Shown: piece after piece, positions 7,598 through 15,054 of the stretch
How the letters are laid out: each line of letters opens with the position of its first letter
How positions within the stretch are numbered: the first letter of the stretch is position 1
Translations under genes and position numbers: made by a program
Notes under the pieces: model-generated
What the model saw: only the letters and a program-made list of their open reading frames with translations
What the model was told of the DNA's origin: nothing
The model's database searches: none
NCBI GenBank assembly: GCA_016296165.1
Contig: JAEDJV010000055.1
Coordinates: forward strand, 1-15,054
Length of the DNA: 15,054 nucleotides
Origin: Oscillospiraceae bacterium
GTDB lineage: Bacteria > Bacillota > Clostridia > Oscillospirales > Ruminococcaceae
Direction: 5' to 3'

Positions 7598-10500
7598 TTA
7601 GATTTTTGTAATATCCACAAGCTCAACATCTGCTATTGTTCTGTTTGTCATAAGAACATTTGAAAGTGCTCTGGCTGTGTCTATTGCTGTGAGAGAACAG
7701 ATTGAACGTTCTACTGATTTACGTCTCATCTTAACACTGTCTCTCGCCGGAAGTCTTCCTTTTTCAGATGTGGAAATAACATAGTGTATCTTTCCACTCT
7801 CAAGAAGGTTCATTACATTTGGTTCAGCTTCAGATACCCGGTTCACCTGATTTGTAGCAATCATGTTTCTGTTAAGAACACCAGCCGTTCCCGCTGTTGC
7901 ATAAAGTTCAAATCCCATCTGACTAAACTTATCTGCAATTGCTATAACTTCCTGCTTGTCTGTATCACGTACAGTTATGAATACTCCGCCTTCTTTTTTC
8001 AGGTCAAATCCTGCAGCAACAAGTCCCTTGAGAAGTGCATCCTCAAAGTTCTTTGCAATACCAAGACATTCACCTGTTGATTTCATTTCAGGACCGAGCA
8101 TTGTATCAACGTCATGAAGCTTTTCAAAACTGAATACCGGTACCTTGACCGCTACATATTCGCCTTCCGGATAAAGACCACTTTCGTAGCCAAGTTCCTT
8201 AAGCGTTGCGCCGAACATAAGCTTTGTGGCTATGTCAACCATAGGTATTCCTGTAACCTTGCTGATATACGGAACCGTTCTCGAGGAACGAGGATTTACT
8301 TCGATAACATATACTTCATTATTGTAAACAACATATTGGATATTTACAAGACCTACTACCTTGAGTTCAAGCGCAAGTTTCCTTGTATAGTCAATAATTG
8401 TCTCTCTGATCTTCTTTGAAAGAGTCTGGGCAGGATATACTGAAATAGAGTCACCTGAATGTACACCGGCACGTTCAATATGTTCCATAATACCAGGAAT
8501 GAGGAAGTCTTTTCCGTCACATATCGCATCAACTTCAACTTCAGTACCCATCATATACTTATCAATAAGAACAGGATTTTCAATCATTGTTCTTGTGATG
8601 ATCCCCATGTATTCAACTATATCCTTTTCAGAATGTGCGATAATCATATTCTGACCACCAAGTACATATGATGGTCTCATAAGTACTGGATATCCGAGAT
8701 CTTCAGCGGCTGCAACAGCTTCTTCAGTTGTCATGACTGTGTGGCCCTGAGGTCGTGGTATTCCGCATTTTTCAAGAATCTCATCAAATCTTTCTCTATC
8801 CTCAGCTGCATCAATACTGTCAGCCTGTGTACCGAGAATTCTTACCCCCATATCCGAGAGGTGCTTTGTAAGTTTGATAGCAGTCTGTCCGCCGAACTGA
8901 ACTACAACACCATAAGGCTGTTCTGTTTCAATAATAGCCTCAACATCTTCCTTTGTAAGCGGATCAAAATAAAGTCTGTCACCTGTATCAAAGTCAGTTG
9001 AAACTGTTTCAGGGTTGTTATTACAGATAACTGCTTCATAACCGAGCTCCTTAAGAGTCCATACGCAGTGTACTGAGCAGTAGTCAAACTCAATACCCTG
9101 TCCGATACGGATAGGACCTGAACCGAAAACGATAACCTTCTTCTTTCCTGTATCAGTTCTTTCGATAAACTGCTTAGCCTCATTCTCCTCATCAAACGTT
9201 GAGTAGAAATAAGGTGTTTCAGCCTTGAATTCACCGGCACAAGTGTCAACCATCTTGAATACTGCACTCTTATGCATCGGACATTTCTGACCACTCATTC
9301 TTTCGATTGTGCTGTCAAGATAACCGTAGTTCTTTGCAGTAAGATATTTTTCTTCTGTGAGTTCCCCTTCAGCAAGCCACTTTTCAAGGTTTACCATGTT
9401 GAGAAGTTTGTTAAGGAACCAGCAGTCAATCATAGTTATCTCATGAAGCTGTTCAACGGAAATACCTCTCTTAAGTGCTTCATAAACCTGGAATGAACGT
9501 TCATCATCTACGGTTTTGAGCTTTTCAAGTATTTCTTCTGTTGAAAGGCTTTCAAGCTTTTTCAGATTCATAGAGTCAATACCGAGTTCTATTGATCTTA
9601 CTGCCTTCATCATAGCCTGTTCAAAGCTTGTACCAATAGCCATTACCTCACCAGTAGCCTTCATCTGTGTACCAAGAGTTCTCTTTGCATATACAAACTT
9701 GTCAAATGCCCACTTAGGAAATTTTACAACTACATAGTCAAGTGCAGGCTCAAAACATGCGTATGTCTTTCCTGTTACCTGATTTATGATTTCATCAAGT
9801 GTATAACCGATAGCAATCTTTGCTGCAACTTTGGCAATCGGATAACCTGTTGCCTTTGAAGCAAGCGCTGAGGAACGTGAAACTCTCGGATTAACCTCGA
9901 TTACGCTGTATTCAAATGAAGTCGGATGAAGGGCAAACTGGCAGTTGCATCCGCCTTCAACCTTAAGTTCTGAGATAATGTTTATAGCTGCTGTACGGAG
10001 CATCTGGTATTCGCGGTCTGTAAGTGTTACTGCAGGAGCGATAACGATACTGTCTCCCGTGTGGACTCCGACCGGGTCAAAGTTTTCCATAGAGCAGACT
10101 GTGATACAGTTGTCCTTTCTGTCTCTGATTACTTCAAACTCTATTTCTTTCCAGCCACTGATACATTTCTCAACGAGAATCTGTGTAATCGGTGAAAGTC
10201 TGAGACCGTTCTTTGCTATATCGCGAAGTTCAGCTTCGTCATTTGCAATACCGCCTCCTGTACCGCCAAGGGTAAATGCAGGGCGAACTATTACAGGATA
10301 TCCTATTTCTTCAGCAAATGCCACTGAATCCTCGATTGTTTCAACTACTTTTGAAGGAATGCAAGGTTCACCGATTTTTTCCATTGTATCCTTAAAAGCC
10401 TGTCTGTCCTCAGCTTTATGAATTGTTTCAGGATCAGCACCAAGAAGTTTTACATTGTTTGCTTCAAGAAATCCTTCTTCTGCAAGCTGCATCGAAAGTG

Positions 10501-10789
10501 TAAGACCTGTCTGACCACCGAGTGTTGAAAGAAGGCTGTCAGGCTTTTCTATCTGAATAATTCTTTTAAGTACATCAAGTGTTAGCGGTTCAATGTAGAT
10601 TTTATCTGCCATTGCCTTATCTGTCATTATTGTAGCAGGATTTGAATTTACCAGAATTACTTCAAGACCTTCCTGCTTAAGAGCACGACATGCCTGTGTT
10701 CCGGCATAGTCAAATTCCGCTGCCTGACCAATTACTATAGGACCTGAACCGATTACCAATACTTTTTTAATGTCTTTTCTTAACGGCAT
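7598..10789 (-). CDS. carB: Carbamoyl-phosphate synthase large subunit
   Basis: The large subunit makes carbamoyl phosphate from bicarbonate, two ATP and ammonia channelled from CarA. At 1063 residues it has the full family length. The two homologous halves are clear: GSGPIVIGQAAEFDYAG (14-30) and GSGPIRIGQGIEFDYC (556-571) open them. Each has an ATP-grasp unit with a glycine loop (TLGGTGGG 173-180; VLGGQNM 709-715) and a metal-binding E-V-N-P-R (298-302; 830-834). Residues about 930-1063 are the MGS-like allosteric domain, which in other bacteria binds regulators such as UMP or ornithine. The gene begins directly after the carA stop (0 nt gap). Its GGAGG site lies inside the end of carA, 8 nt before the ATG, so the two subunits are probably co-translated. 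It lies inside the pyr operon; whether a second, arginine-linked CPS exists elsewhere cannot be seen. Confidence 0.98.
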   Translation of the reverse strand: MPLRKDIKKVLVIGSGPIVIGQAAEFDYAGTQACRALKQEGLEVILVNSNPATIMTDKAMADKIYIEPLTLDVLKRIIQIEKPDSLLSTLGGQTGLTLSMQLAEEGFLEANNVKLLGADPETIHKAEDRQAFKDTMEKIGEPCIPSKVVETIEDSVAFAEEIGYPVIVRPAFTLGGTGGGIANDEAELRDIAKNGLRLSPITQILVEKCISGWKEIEFEVIRDRKDNCITVCSMENFDPVGVHTGDSIVIAPAVTLTDREYQMLRTAAINIISELKVEGGCNCQFALHPTSFEYSVIEVNPRVSRSSALASKATGYPIAKVAAKIAIGYTLDEIINQVTGKTYACFEPALDYVVVKFPKWAFDKFVYAKRTLGTQMKATGEVMAIGTSFEQAMMKAVRSIELGIDSMNLKKLESLSTEEILEKLKTVDDERSFQVYEALKRGISVEQLHEITMIDCWFLNKLLNMVNLEKWLAEGELTEEKYLTAKNYGYLDSTIERMSGQKCPMHKSAVFKMVDTCAGEFKAETPYFYSTFDEENEAKQFIERTDTGKKKVIVFGSGPIRIGQGIEFDYCSVHCVWTLKELGYEAVICNNNPETVSTDFDTGDRLYFDPLTKEDVEAIIETEQPYGVVVQFGGQTAIKLTKHLSDMGVRILGTQADSIDAAEDRERFDEILEKCGIPRPQGHTVMTTEEAVAAAEDLGYPVLMRPSYVLGGQNMIIAHSEKDIVEYMGIITRTMIENPVLIDKYMMGTEVEVDAICDGKDFLIPGIMEHIERAGVHSGDSISVYPAQTLSKKIRETIIDYTRKLALELKVVGLVNIQYVVYNNEVYVIEVNPRSSRTVPYISKVTGIPMVDIATKLMFGATLKELGYESGLYPEGEYVAVKVPVFSFEKLHDVDTMLGPEMKSTGECLGIAKNFEDALLKGLVAAGFDLKKEGGVFITVRDTDKQEVIAIADKFSQMGFELYATAGTAGVLNRNMIATNQVNRVSEAEPNVMNLLESGKIHYVISTSEKGRLPARDSVKMRRKSVERSICSLTAIDTARALSNVLMTNRTIADVELVDITKI

Positions 10790-11890
10790 TTACTTTTCCT
10801 CCATTAACTTAATAAATTCATCAAATAAGTAAGCTGTATCAAGCGGTCCGCCATGAGCTTCCGGATGGAACTGAACCGTAAAAGCTTTTGCATTTTTATA
10901 TCTTACGCCTTCACATGTTTTGTCATTGGCGTTAATATGTGATACTTCTGCAATGCTTGTATCTACGCTGTCATTTACAACGGCATAACCATGATTCTGA
11001 CTGGTTACAAATGTTTTGTCCAGTTTTAAATCGATAACCGGCTGATTTGCACCTCGATGACCGTATTTTAATTTTTCGGTTTTAGCTCCATGTGCAAGAG
11101 CCATGATCTGATGTCCCATACAGATGCCGAAAATCGGTATACCAAGTTTTGAGATTTCTGCAACATTTTTAATTACTTCAGTGTTTTCAGCAGGATCCCC
11201 GGGACCGTTTGAAAGCATGATTCCATCCGGATTGATCTTCTTAATCTCTTCAGCTGTAGTTCTGTCCGGAACTACGATTACATCACAACCTCTTTTAAGA
11301 AGTTCCTGACGAATATTTCTTTTATAACCAAGATCTATGAGAACTACTCTGTACTTGCTGTTTTCTGATTTGTATTCATTTGCCTCTGTTACTGATACGG
11401 TATGAACAGCATCCCTGATAGTATATTCTCTTATCTGTTTAAGAAGTTCTTCCTTCTTTGAATAAACATCCTCAGTTGTTATAGCGCCGTTCATTACACC
11501 ATATTCTCGGATTTTTCTTGTGAGACTTCTTGTGTCAATGGAATGAATACCTATAATATTCTGTTCCGCTATAAAGTCATTAACATTTCCTTCGCTGCGA
11601 AAGTTAGAAGGTGTATTGCACCATTCTCTTACTATATATCCGCTAACGTAGGATTTCTTTGATTCAAAATCTTCTCTATTCACGCCATAGTTTCCTATGA
11701 GAGGAAATGTCTGTACTACAATCTGTCCGTAGTAACTCGGGTCAGTTAATGTTTCCTGATAACCGGTCATACCTGTTGTAAAAACAACTTCTCCGATAAC
11801 TGTTCCCTTAGCACCGAATGACTGTCCTTCAAGAACTGTACCATCCGCCAGAAGAAGATAAGCTTTTTCGCTTTTATTGAATAATGCCAT
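10790..11890 (-). CDS. carA: Carbamoyl-phosphate synthase small (glutaminase) subunit
   Basis: CarA hydrolyses glutamine and feeds ammonia to CarB. Counting from the ATG at 11890 gives 366 residues, normal for the family. The N-terminal CPSase_sm_chain domain starts AYLLLADGTVLEGQSFG, with the TGMTGYQETLTDPSY block near residues 39-53. The class I glutamine amidotransferase domain carries nucleophile Cys257 in GICMGHQ and His342/Glu344 in FHPEAHGGP. The frame can be extended by six codons to a TTG at 11908, but this lies at the very sequence (GAAGGGATC) that looks like the ribosome binding site for the ATG, so the ATG is preferred. It sits 23 nt after pyrF and abuts carB. Confidence 0.97.
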   Translation of the reverse strand: MALFNKSEKAYLLLADGTVLEGQSFGAKGTVIGEVVFTTGMTGYQETLTDPSYYGQIVVQTFPLIGNYGVNREDFESKKSYVSGYIVREWCNTPSNFRSEGNVNDFIAEQNIIGIHSIDTRSLTRKIREYGVMNGAITTEDVYSKKEELLKQIREYTIRDAVHTVSVTEANEYKSENSKYRVVLIDLGYKRNIRQELLKRGCDVIVVPDRTTAEEIKKINPDGIMLSNGPGDPAENTEVIKNVAEISKLGIPIFGICMGHQIMALAHGAKTEKLKYGHRGANQPVIDLKLDKTFVTSQNHGYAVVNDSVDTSIAEVSHINANDKTCEGVRYKNAKAFTVQFHPEAHGGPLDTAYLFDEFIKLMEEK

Positions 11891-11913
11891 TATATCAGAT
11901 CCCTTCAAAAGTC

Positions 11914-12834
11914 TTACTTGTTAATTACTGATGTTATATCGTCACGCATTCTTAATACTTCACGTCTTGCTGCCTTAGCAAATTCTCTTTCGTCACAGCC
12001 TTCCTTCTTATATGCACACATAACTGCTCTCGATGAATTGATTATCGCTCCAAGTCCATTAGCGTCAAACGCACCCTTAAGTCCATCAGCGCCGCCACCC
12101 TGAGCACCGTAGCCAGGTACAAGGAAGAATGTATGAGGAAGTCTCTGTCTGAGTTCAGTAAGCTGTTCCGGATAAGTTGCACCAACTACAGCACCAACTG
12201 ATGAATAACCATATTCACCAATCTGTTCACTTCCCCACTTCTCGCACATATCACCCATCACAGCATATATTGGTGTTCCGTCAATCTTCTGATCCTGAAG
12301 TTCACCGCTTGACTTGTTTGAAGTCTTAACAAGAACAAATATACCCTTGTCTTTTTTCTCACAGATTTCGAGAAGAGGAGCTATTCCGTCAGTACCCAGA
12401 TATCCGTTTACTGTAAGAGCGTCTGCACCAAATGCTTCAATAAAATTTTCTCCTATTGCCGTACTTCCCAGGTGCGCTGTTGCATACGCTGTCATTGTTG
12501 CACCGATATCGTTTCTCTTACCATCAGTCATAACAAACATACCTTTGCTCTGAGCGTATCTGATTGTTTTTTCAAGAACCTTCACACCTCTCCAGCCAAG
12601 CATCTCATAATAAGCTGCCTGTGGTTTGATAGCAGGAACAACGTCATATATTTCATCTATGATAGCCTTGTTAAACTTGAAAATAGCCTTTGCCGCAGCT
12701 TCAAGTGACTGTCCGTCTTTCATAAAACATTCGTTTTTGATAAAATCAGGTACATAATCAATTAATGGATCAAGTCCAACTACTGTCGGATTCTTTGTTT
12801 CGATAATTTTTTTAATAAGTCTGTCAAATGACAT
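11914..12834 (-). CDS. pyrF: Orotidine 5'-phosphate decarboxylase (longer, type 2 form)
   Basis: PyrF decarboxylates OMP to UMP, the last step of the pathway. The protein has 306 residues, clearly longer than the ~230-residue B. subtilis/E. coli form, and fits the type 2 subfamily found in mycobacteria and many Clostridia. The N-terminal TVVGLDPLIDYVP holds the first substrate-contacting Asp22, and Lys70 lies in AIKPQAAYYE. The catalytic Asp-x-Lys-x-x-Asp array is DGKRND, with Asp104, Lys106 and Asp109. VPGYGAQGGG near the C-terminal third is the phosphate-gripping loop. A strong AGGAGG precedes the ATG by 9 nt, and the gap after pyrC is 19 nt. Its place directly after pyrC, before carAB, differs from the Bacillus order, where pyrF follows pyrD. 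Confidence 0.95.
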   Translation of the reverse strand: MSFDRLIKKIIETKNPTVVGLDPLIDYVPDFIKNECFMKDGQSLEAAAKAIFKFNKAIIDEIYDVVPAIKPQAAYYEMLGWRGVKVLEKTIRYAQSKGMFVMTDGKRNDIGATMTAYATAHLGSTAIGENFIEAFGADALTVNGYLGTDGIAPLLEICEKKDKGIFVLVKTSNKSSGELQDQKIDGTPIYAVMGDMCEKWGSEQIGEYGYSSVGAVVGATYPEQLTELRQRLPHTFFLVPGYGAQGGGADGLKGAFDANGLGAIINSSRAVMCAYKKEGCDEREFAKAARREVLRMRDDITSVINK

Positions 12835-12853
12835 ATTTTTGTTCCTCCTGATA

Positions 12854-14134
12854 TTAATTTAATTCTGAAAAAATAATTTTTCCTTTTGAAATTGTCATAA
12901 CCGGCTTACCCTTAAGCTTAACACCCTTGAATAACGTGTTATGAGATTTTGAGTGAAGTTTTTCCGGATCAACGATCCATTCTTTTTCTGTATCTGCTAT
13001 ACATATGTCAGCAGTACATCCTTCTCTTATATATACAGGCTCAAGTCCTAAAAGTTTTCTTGGATTTTGAGACATGAGCTCAGATATTCTGCAGAGTGAA
13101 ATCTTTCCTGTGTGATAAAGATAAGTAAGTGTGGCGGCAAATGATGTTTCAAGACCAACAACACCATTTGGTGCCTTTTCAAAATCAGCCTTTTCCTCTG
13201 CTGCATGAGGAGCGTGATCAGTAACTATACAGTCAATGGTTCCGTCGATAACAGCCTGTGTTATCGCTTCAACGTCCCTCTTTTCACGAAGAGGCGGATT
13301 CATTCTGTAATCAGCATCACGCGTTTCGAGTTTTTCATCAGTAAAAATAAAGTAATGCGGTGCTGTTTCACATGTAACTTTAAGCCCGCGTTTCTTAGCT
13401 TCCCTGATAAATCCGATACTTCCCTCAGTACTTACATGTGCTATATGGACTCTTACTCCCGATGCCCCGGCAAGTGCTATTTCCCTTGCTGTAATGCTGT
13501 CTTCAGAAGCCCTGTCCATCCCACATACCCCGAGTTTTTCAGACACAGCTCCCTTGTTCATTATTCCTTTTCCGATAATGTCCATATCTTCGCAATGTGA
13601 TGTAACAAGAAGATTTTTTTCTTCTGCCTTTATCAGCGCCTGTCTCATTAATTCTGCATTTTTTACAGGTTTTCCGTCGTCTGAAACTGCTTTTACTCCC
13701 AGCTTTTTATACATATCAAAATCAGAAAGTTTTTCACCTTTCATCTGTGAAGTTATGCATGCTGTCTGATATATATCTATCCCTGTCAAACCGGCCTTCT
13801 CATTGATATATCTGATGGTTTCTTCATTATCAACAGGGGGATTTGTGTTCGGCATACACAAAACACCTGTAACGCCGCCTGCAGCAGCTGCACACGCACC
13901 GGTTATAATATCCTCTTTATGAGTAAATCCCGGATCTCTGAAATGCACATGCATATCAAAAAAAGACGGAAACGCTGTGAGACCTGTGCCGTCAACAACA
14001 ATTGCTGAACTGTCATCAGGAGCGATTCCGATGTTTTTTATTTTTCCTTCGCTTATATAAATATCAAAGCGATCAGCTATATTTTTGTTTTCATCAACTA
14101 TCGATATGTTTTTTATAATAATGTTCTGATCCAT
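12854..14134 (-). CDS. pyrC: Dihydroorotase (class I, zinc amidohydrolase)
   Basis: PyrC closes carbamoyl aspartate to dihydroorotate, reversibly. It has 426 residues, typical for the class I enzyme of Gram-positive bacteria. Zinc ligands and active-site residues are visible: His62 and His64 in DMHVHFRDPG, Asp152 in VSDDGKP (bridging position in related structures), His180 in TSHCED, His233 in IAHVS and catalytic Asp306 in TDHAPH. Substrate-contacting MPNTNPP is at 94-100. As in relatives, the N- and C-terminal stretches form a small beta domain around the barrel. The gene follows pyrR by 22 nt; its ribosome binding site (GAGGG, about 12 nt before the ATG) is weaker than those of its neighbours. 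It is the second gene of the operon, with no pyrB beside it. Confidence 0.96.
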   Translation of the reverse strand: MDQNIIIKNISIVDENKNIADRFDIYISEGKIKNIGIAPDDSSAIVVDGTGLTAFPSFFDMHVHFRDPGFTHKEDIITGACAAAAGGVTGVLCMPNTNPPVDNEETIRYINEKAGLTGIDIYQTACITSQMKGEKLSDFDMYKKLGVKAVSDDGKPVKNAELMRQALIKAEEKNLLVTSHCEDMDIIGKGIMNKGAVSEKLGVCGMDRASEDSITAREIALAGASGVRVHIAHVSTEGSIGFIREAKKRGLKVTCETAPHYFIFTDEKLETRDADYRMNPPLREKRDVEAITQAVIDGTIDCIVTDHAPHAAEEKADFEKAPNGVVGLETSFAATLTYLYHTGKISLCRISELMSQNPRKLLGLEPVYIREGCTADICIADTEKEWIVDPEKLHSKSHNTLFKGVKLKGKPVMTISKGKIIFSELN

Positions 14135-14156
14135 CTTACTTATTCACCCTCTCTGA

Positions 14157-14693
14157 TTATTTTTCATCTGGTTCAAATATTACAACACTATCACAGCCAT
14201 CGGTTTCTGTTACCTGCACTCTGACTGTTTCTTCGTGTGAAGTAGGAAGATTCTTACCAATAAAATCCGGTCTTATCGGAACTTCCCTGTGTCCTCTGTC
14301 AATGAGAACTGCAAGTTGAATTCTCTGCGGACGTCCTCTTTTTATAACAGCATCAATAGCAGCCCTCACACTTCTCCCGGTATAAATTACATCATCAACC
14401 AGAATAACTACTTTATCTGTTATGTCAAAGTCAATACTTGTCCTGTCTGTATCAGAAACCTTTCGTTCATCATCTCTGTACGGCGTTATGTCAAGTATTC
14501 CGCACTCTACTTCAGTTCCCTCTATCTCTGAGATCTTATGTGCTATTCTTTTCGCAAGAGAAACACCTCTTGAAAGAATACCGATTATACAAATCGAATC
14601 AGCACCCTTATTCTGCTCAAGTATCTCATAAGTTATTCGTGTTACCGCTCTCTGAATTGCATTTTCATCAAGGATAACTGCTTTTTTTTTCAA
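14157..14693 (-). CDS. pyrR: Pyr operon RNA-binding attenuator / uracil phosphoribosyltransferase
   Basis: PyrR binds UMP/UTP and then the pyr leader RNA, favouring early termination. It usually also has weak uracil phosphoribosyltransferase activity. The 178-residue length is normal. The phosphoribosyltransferase PRPP loop is VVILVDDVIYTGRS (95-108), with Asp100-Asp101 and Thr105-Gly106-Arg107. The N-terminal VILDENAIQRAVTRITYEI and GILSRG (38-43) blocks are typical of the family. The start is TTG at 14693: no in-frame ATG is near, the protein begins with the expected MKxKAVxLD pattern, and AGGAGG lies 7 nt upstream. Codons 2-4 are AAA AAA AAA, a run of nine A in the message. It is the first gene of the operon and directly follows the attenuator it is expected to read. 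Confidence 0.97.
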   Translation of the reverse strand: MKKKAVILDENAIQRAVTRITYEILEQNKGADSICIIGILSRGVSLAKRIAHKISEIEGTEVECGILDITPYRDDERKVSDTDRTSIDFDITDKVVILVDDVIYTGRSVRAAIDAVIKRGRPQRIQLAVLIDRGHREVPIRPDFIGKNLPTSHEETVRVQVTETDGCDSVVIFEPDEK

Positions 14694-14700
14694 GGAAACA

Positions 14701-14706
14701 CCTCCT
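14701..14706 (-). promoter_or_regulatory. Ribosome binding site fixing the pyrR TTG start
   Basis: The minus strand reads AGGAGG, 7 nt before TTG 14693. It lies a few bases after the attenuator's U tract, so it is transcribed only when RNA polymerase reads through. It is the main reason for accepting the TTG start. Confidence 0.88.
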
Positions 14707-14741
14707 AAAATAAAAAACCTGTCTACAGAAAGCAGACAGGT
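14707..14741 (-). terminator. Pyr leader attenuator (intrinsic terminator)
   Basis: On the minus strand ACCTGTCTGC (14741-14732) pairs with GTAGACAGGT (14726-14717), 10 bp with one G:U, around a 5-nt loop. It is followed by TTTTTT-A-TTTT (14717 to 14707). It lies 13 nt before the pyrR start codon and would stop transcription before any pyr gene. Its 5' arm is also the 3' arm of the antiterminator. Confidence 0.92.
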
Positions 14742-14841
14742 ATAATAATCTCAAGAATAATACTGTAAATTATAAAAATATAAACTTATCCTTATAATGA
14801 ATATAACAATTCTTATCGTCAAATACCTTGTCAACCTCTCT
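14727..14841 (-). promoter_or_regulatory. Antiterminator fold of the pyr leader
   Basis: In the minus-strand RNA the distal half of the PyrR site pairs with the 5' arm of the terminator. AGAGAG (14841-14836) pairs with CUUUCU (14732-14727), GACA (14833-14830 region) with UGUC, and GGUAU (14827-14823) with AUACC (14743-14739), with a small internal loop and one bulged A. A second helix UAAGAAU (14815-14809) with AUUCUUG (14758-14752) would extend it. Forming it excludes both the terminator and the PyrR hairpin. The pairing was done by eye. Confidence 0.75.
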
Positions 14842-14856
14842 GGATCAACTTAAAGG
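14826..14856 (-). promoter_or_regulatory. PyrR-binding RNA hairpin (anti-antiterminator)
   Basis: The RNA core GAUCCAGAGAGGUU fits the PyrR consensus I recall from Bacillus (ARUCCNGNGAGGYU) except for G at the first position, which still allows a G:U pair. Fold: upper stem GUUGAUC (14849-14843) with GGUUGAC (14836-14830), hexaloop CAGAGA, a UAA bulge on the 5' side (14852-14850), then lower stem CCUU (14856-14853) with AAGG (14829-14826). The 5'-side purine-rich bulge is the known layout of PyrR sites. With UMP high, PyrR should hold this hairpin, block the antiterminator and let the terminator form. Confidence 0.92.
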
Positions 14857-14871
14857 AGTTTTGCTTAGTTA

Positions 14872-14900
14872 ATTATATCACAAAAATATGATTTTGTAAA
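14872..14900 (-). promoter_or_regulatory. Promoter of the pyr operon
   Basis: The minus strand has TTTACA (-35, 14900-14895), a 17-nt spacer and TATAAT (-10, 14877-14872), preceded by TGA as an extended -10. Transcription should start near 14864-14866, about 10 nt before the PyrR hairpin. This gives a leader of about 170 nt. The AT-rich stretch 14744-14822 within the leader holds only the antiterminator loop. Confidence 0.88.
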
Positions 14901-14922
14901 GTTTCTGAGTAAAATAAATTTT

Positions 14923-15054
14923 TTAAATGTTATCAATTCTATCCTTTATGACCTCTGTATATTTTGTACACATTTTTATAAACAGTTGCTGTTCCTCTTC
15001 CCGAGTTTGCCACTTGCCAAAAAAATATTTTAAAGTCAAGCAAAGAAAATACGT
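14923..15054 (-). other. Possible 3' end of an upstream minus-strand gene (unidentified)
   Basis: Entering from the right edge, one frame stays open for 43 codons and ends with TAA at 14923-14925 (tail about ...EEEQQLFIKMCTKYTEVIKD...), only 23 nt before the pyr -35 box. A second frame is open for 37 codons to TAG at 14939. I recognise neither tail. The first frame has somewhat more G/C at third positions and an amphipathic, charged ending, so it is slightly favoured. There is no terminator hairpin between it and the pyr promoter. It may equally be non-coding. Confidence 0.3.

Noticed and set aside
8902..9294. Minus-strand 130-codon frame within carB
   Set aside because: It is an alternate frame of carB, whose own frame carries the second-half motifs without a break.
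9945..10421. Plus-strand open frame of 158 codons
   Set aside because: It lies opposite the first ATP-grasp domain of carB, whose motifs are intact; it is a shadow.
11891..11908. TTG start for carA giving six extra residues
   Set aside because: The extension covers the likely Shine-Dalgarno (GAAGGGATC) of the ATG at 11890 and adds nothing conserved.
14744..14822. Second PyrR site or a leader peptide in the AT-rich part of the leader
   Set aside because: No UCCNGNGAGG-type core and no start codon with a ribosome binding site are visible there; only the antiterminator helix UAAGAAU/AUUCUUG stands out.

Overview
The window looks like the chromosome of an AT-rich, low-GC Gram-positive bacterium of the Ruminococcus/Clostridia type. 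Three things point there: strong AGGAGG-type ribosome binding sites, a pyr operon with PyrR attenuation and the class 1B dihydroorotate dehydrogenase pair PyrK/PyrD, and a secreted protein ending in a type I dockerin, the docking module of cellulosomal proteins. The exact species cannot be told from the sequence alone.

Left part (1-4396, + strand): the end of an L-arabinose uptake and catabolism operon. It holds the C-terminal part of a CUT2-family sugar ABC permease, an FGGY sugar kinase that by context is the ribulokinase, L-arabinose isomerase (araA) and L-ribulose-5-phosphate 4-epimerase (araD). Together they import the sugar and convert L-arabinose -> L-ribulose -> L-ribulose-5-P -> D-xylulose-5-P. 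The promoter, any regulator and the rest of the transporter lie upstream of the window. A perfect inverted repeat (4432-4474) ends this operon and also the one converging on it from the right.

Right part (14900 down to 4494, - strand): a long colinear pyrimidine operon in the order pyrR-pyrC-pyrF-carA-carB-pyrK-pyrD-ruvX-dockerin gene. All gaps are 23 nt or less, and pyrK and pyrD overlap. It makes carbamoyl phosphate (CarAB), closes carbamoyl aspartate to dihydroorotate (PyrC), oxidises it to orotate (PyrDK) and decarboxylates OMP to UMP (PyrF). PyrB (aspartate transcarbamoylase) and PyrE (orotate phosphoribosyltransferase) are not in the window. Upstream of pyrR is a readable control region: a near-consensus promoter, a PyrR-binding hairpin, an antiterminator and an intrinsic terminator just before the pyrR ribosome binding site.

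The genes themselves are mostly well-known families. The odd points are a secreted dockerin protein with no recognisable catalytic module sitting as the last gene of a nucleotide-synthesis operon, and a ribulokinase that does not look like classical AraB. PyrR starts at TTG, followed directly by a run of nine A. I see no CRISPR array, insertion sequence, tRNA or rRNA, and no convincing undescribed multi-gene system.
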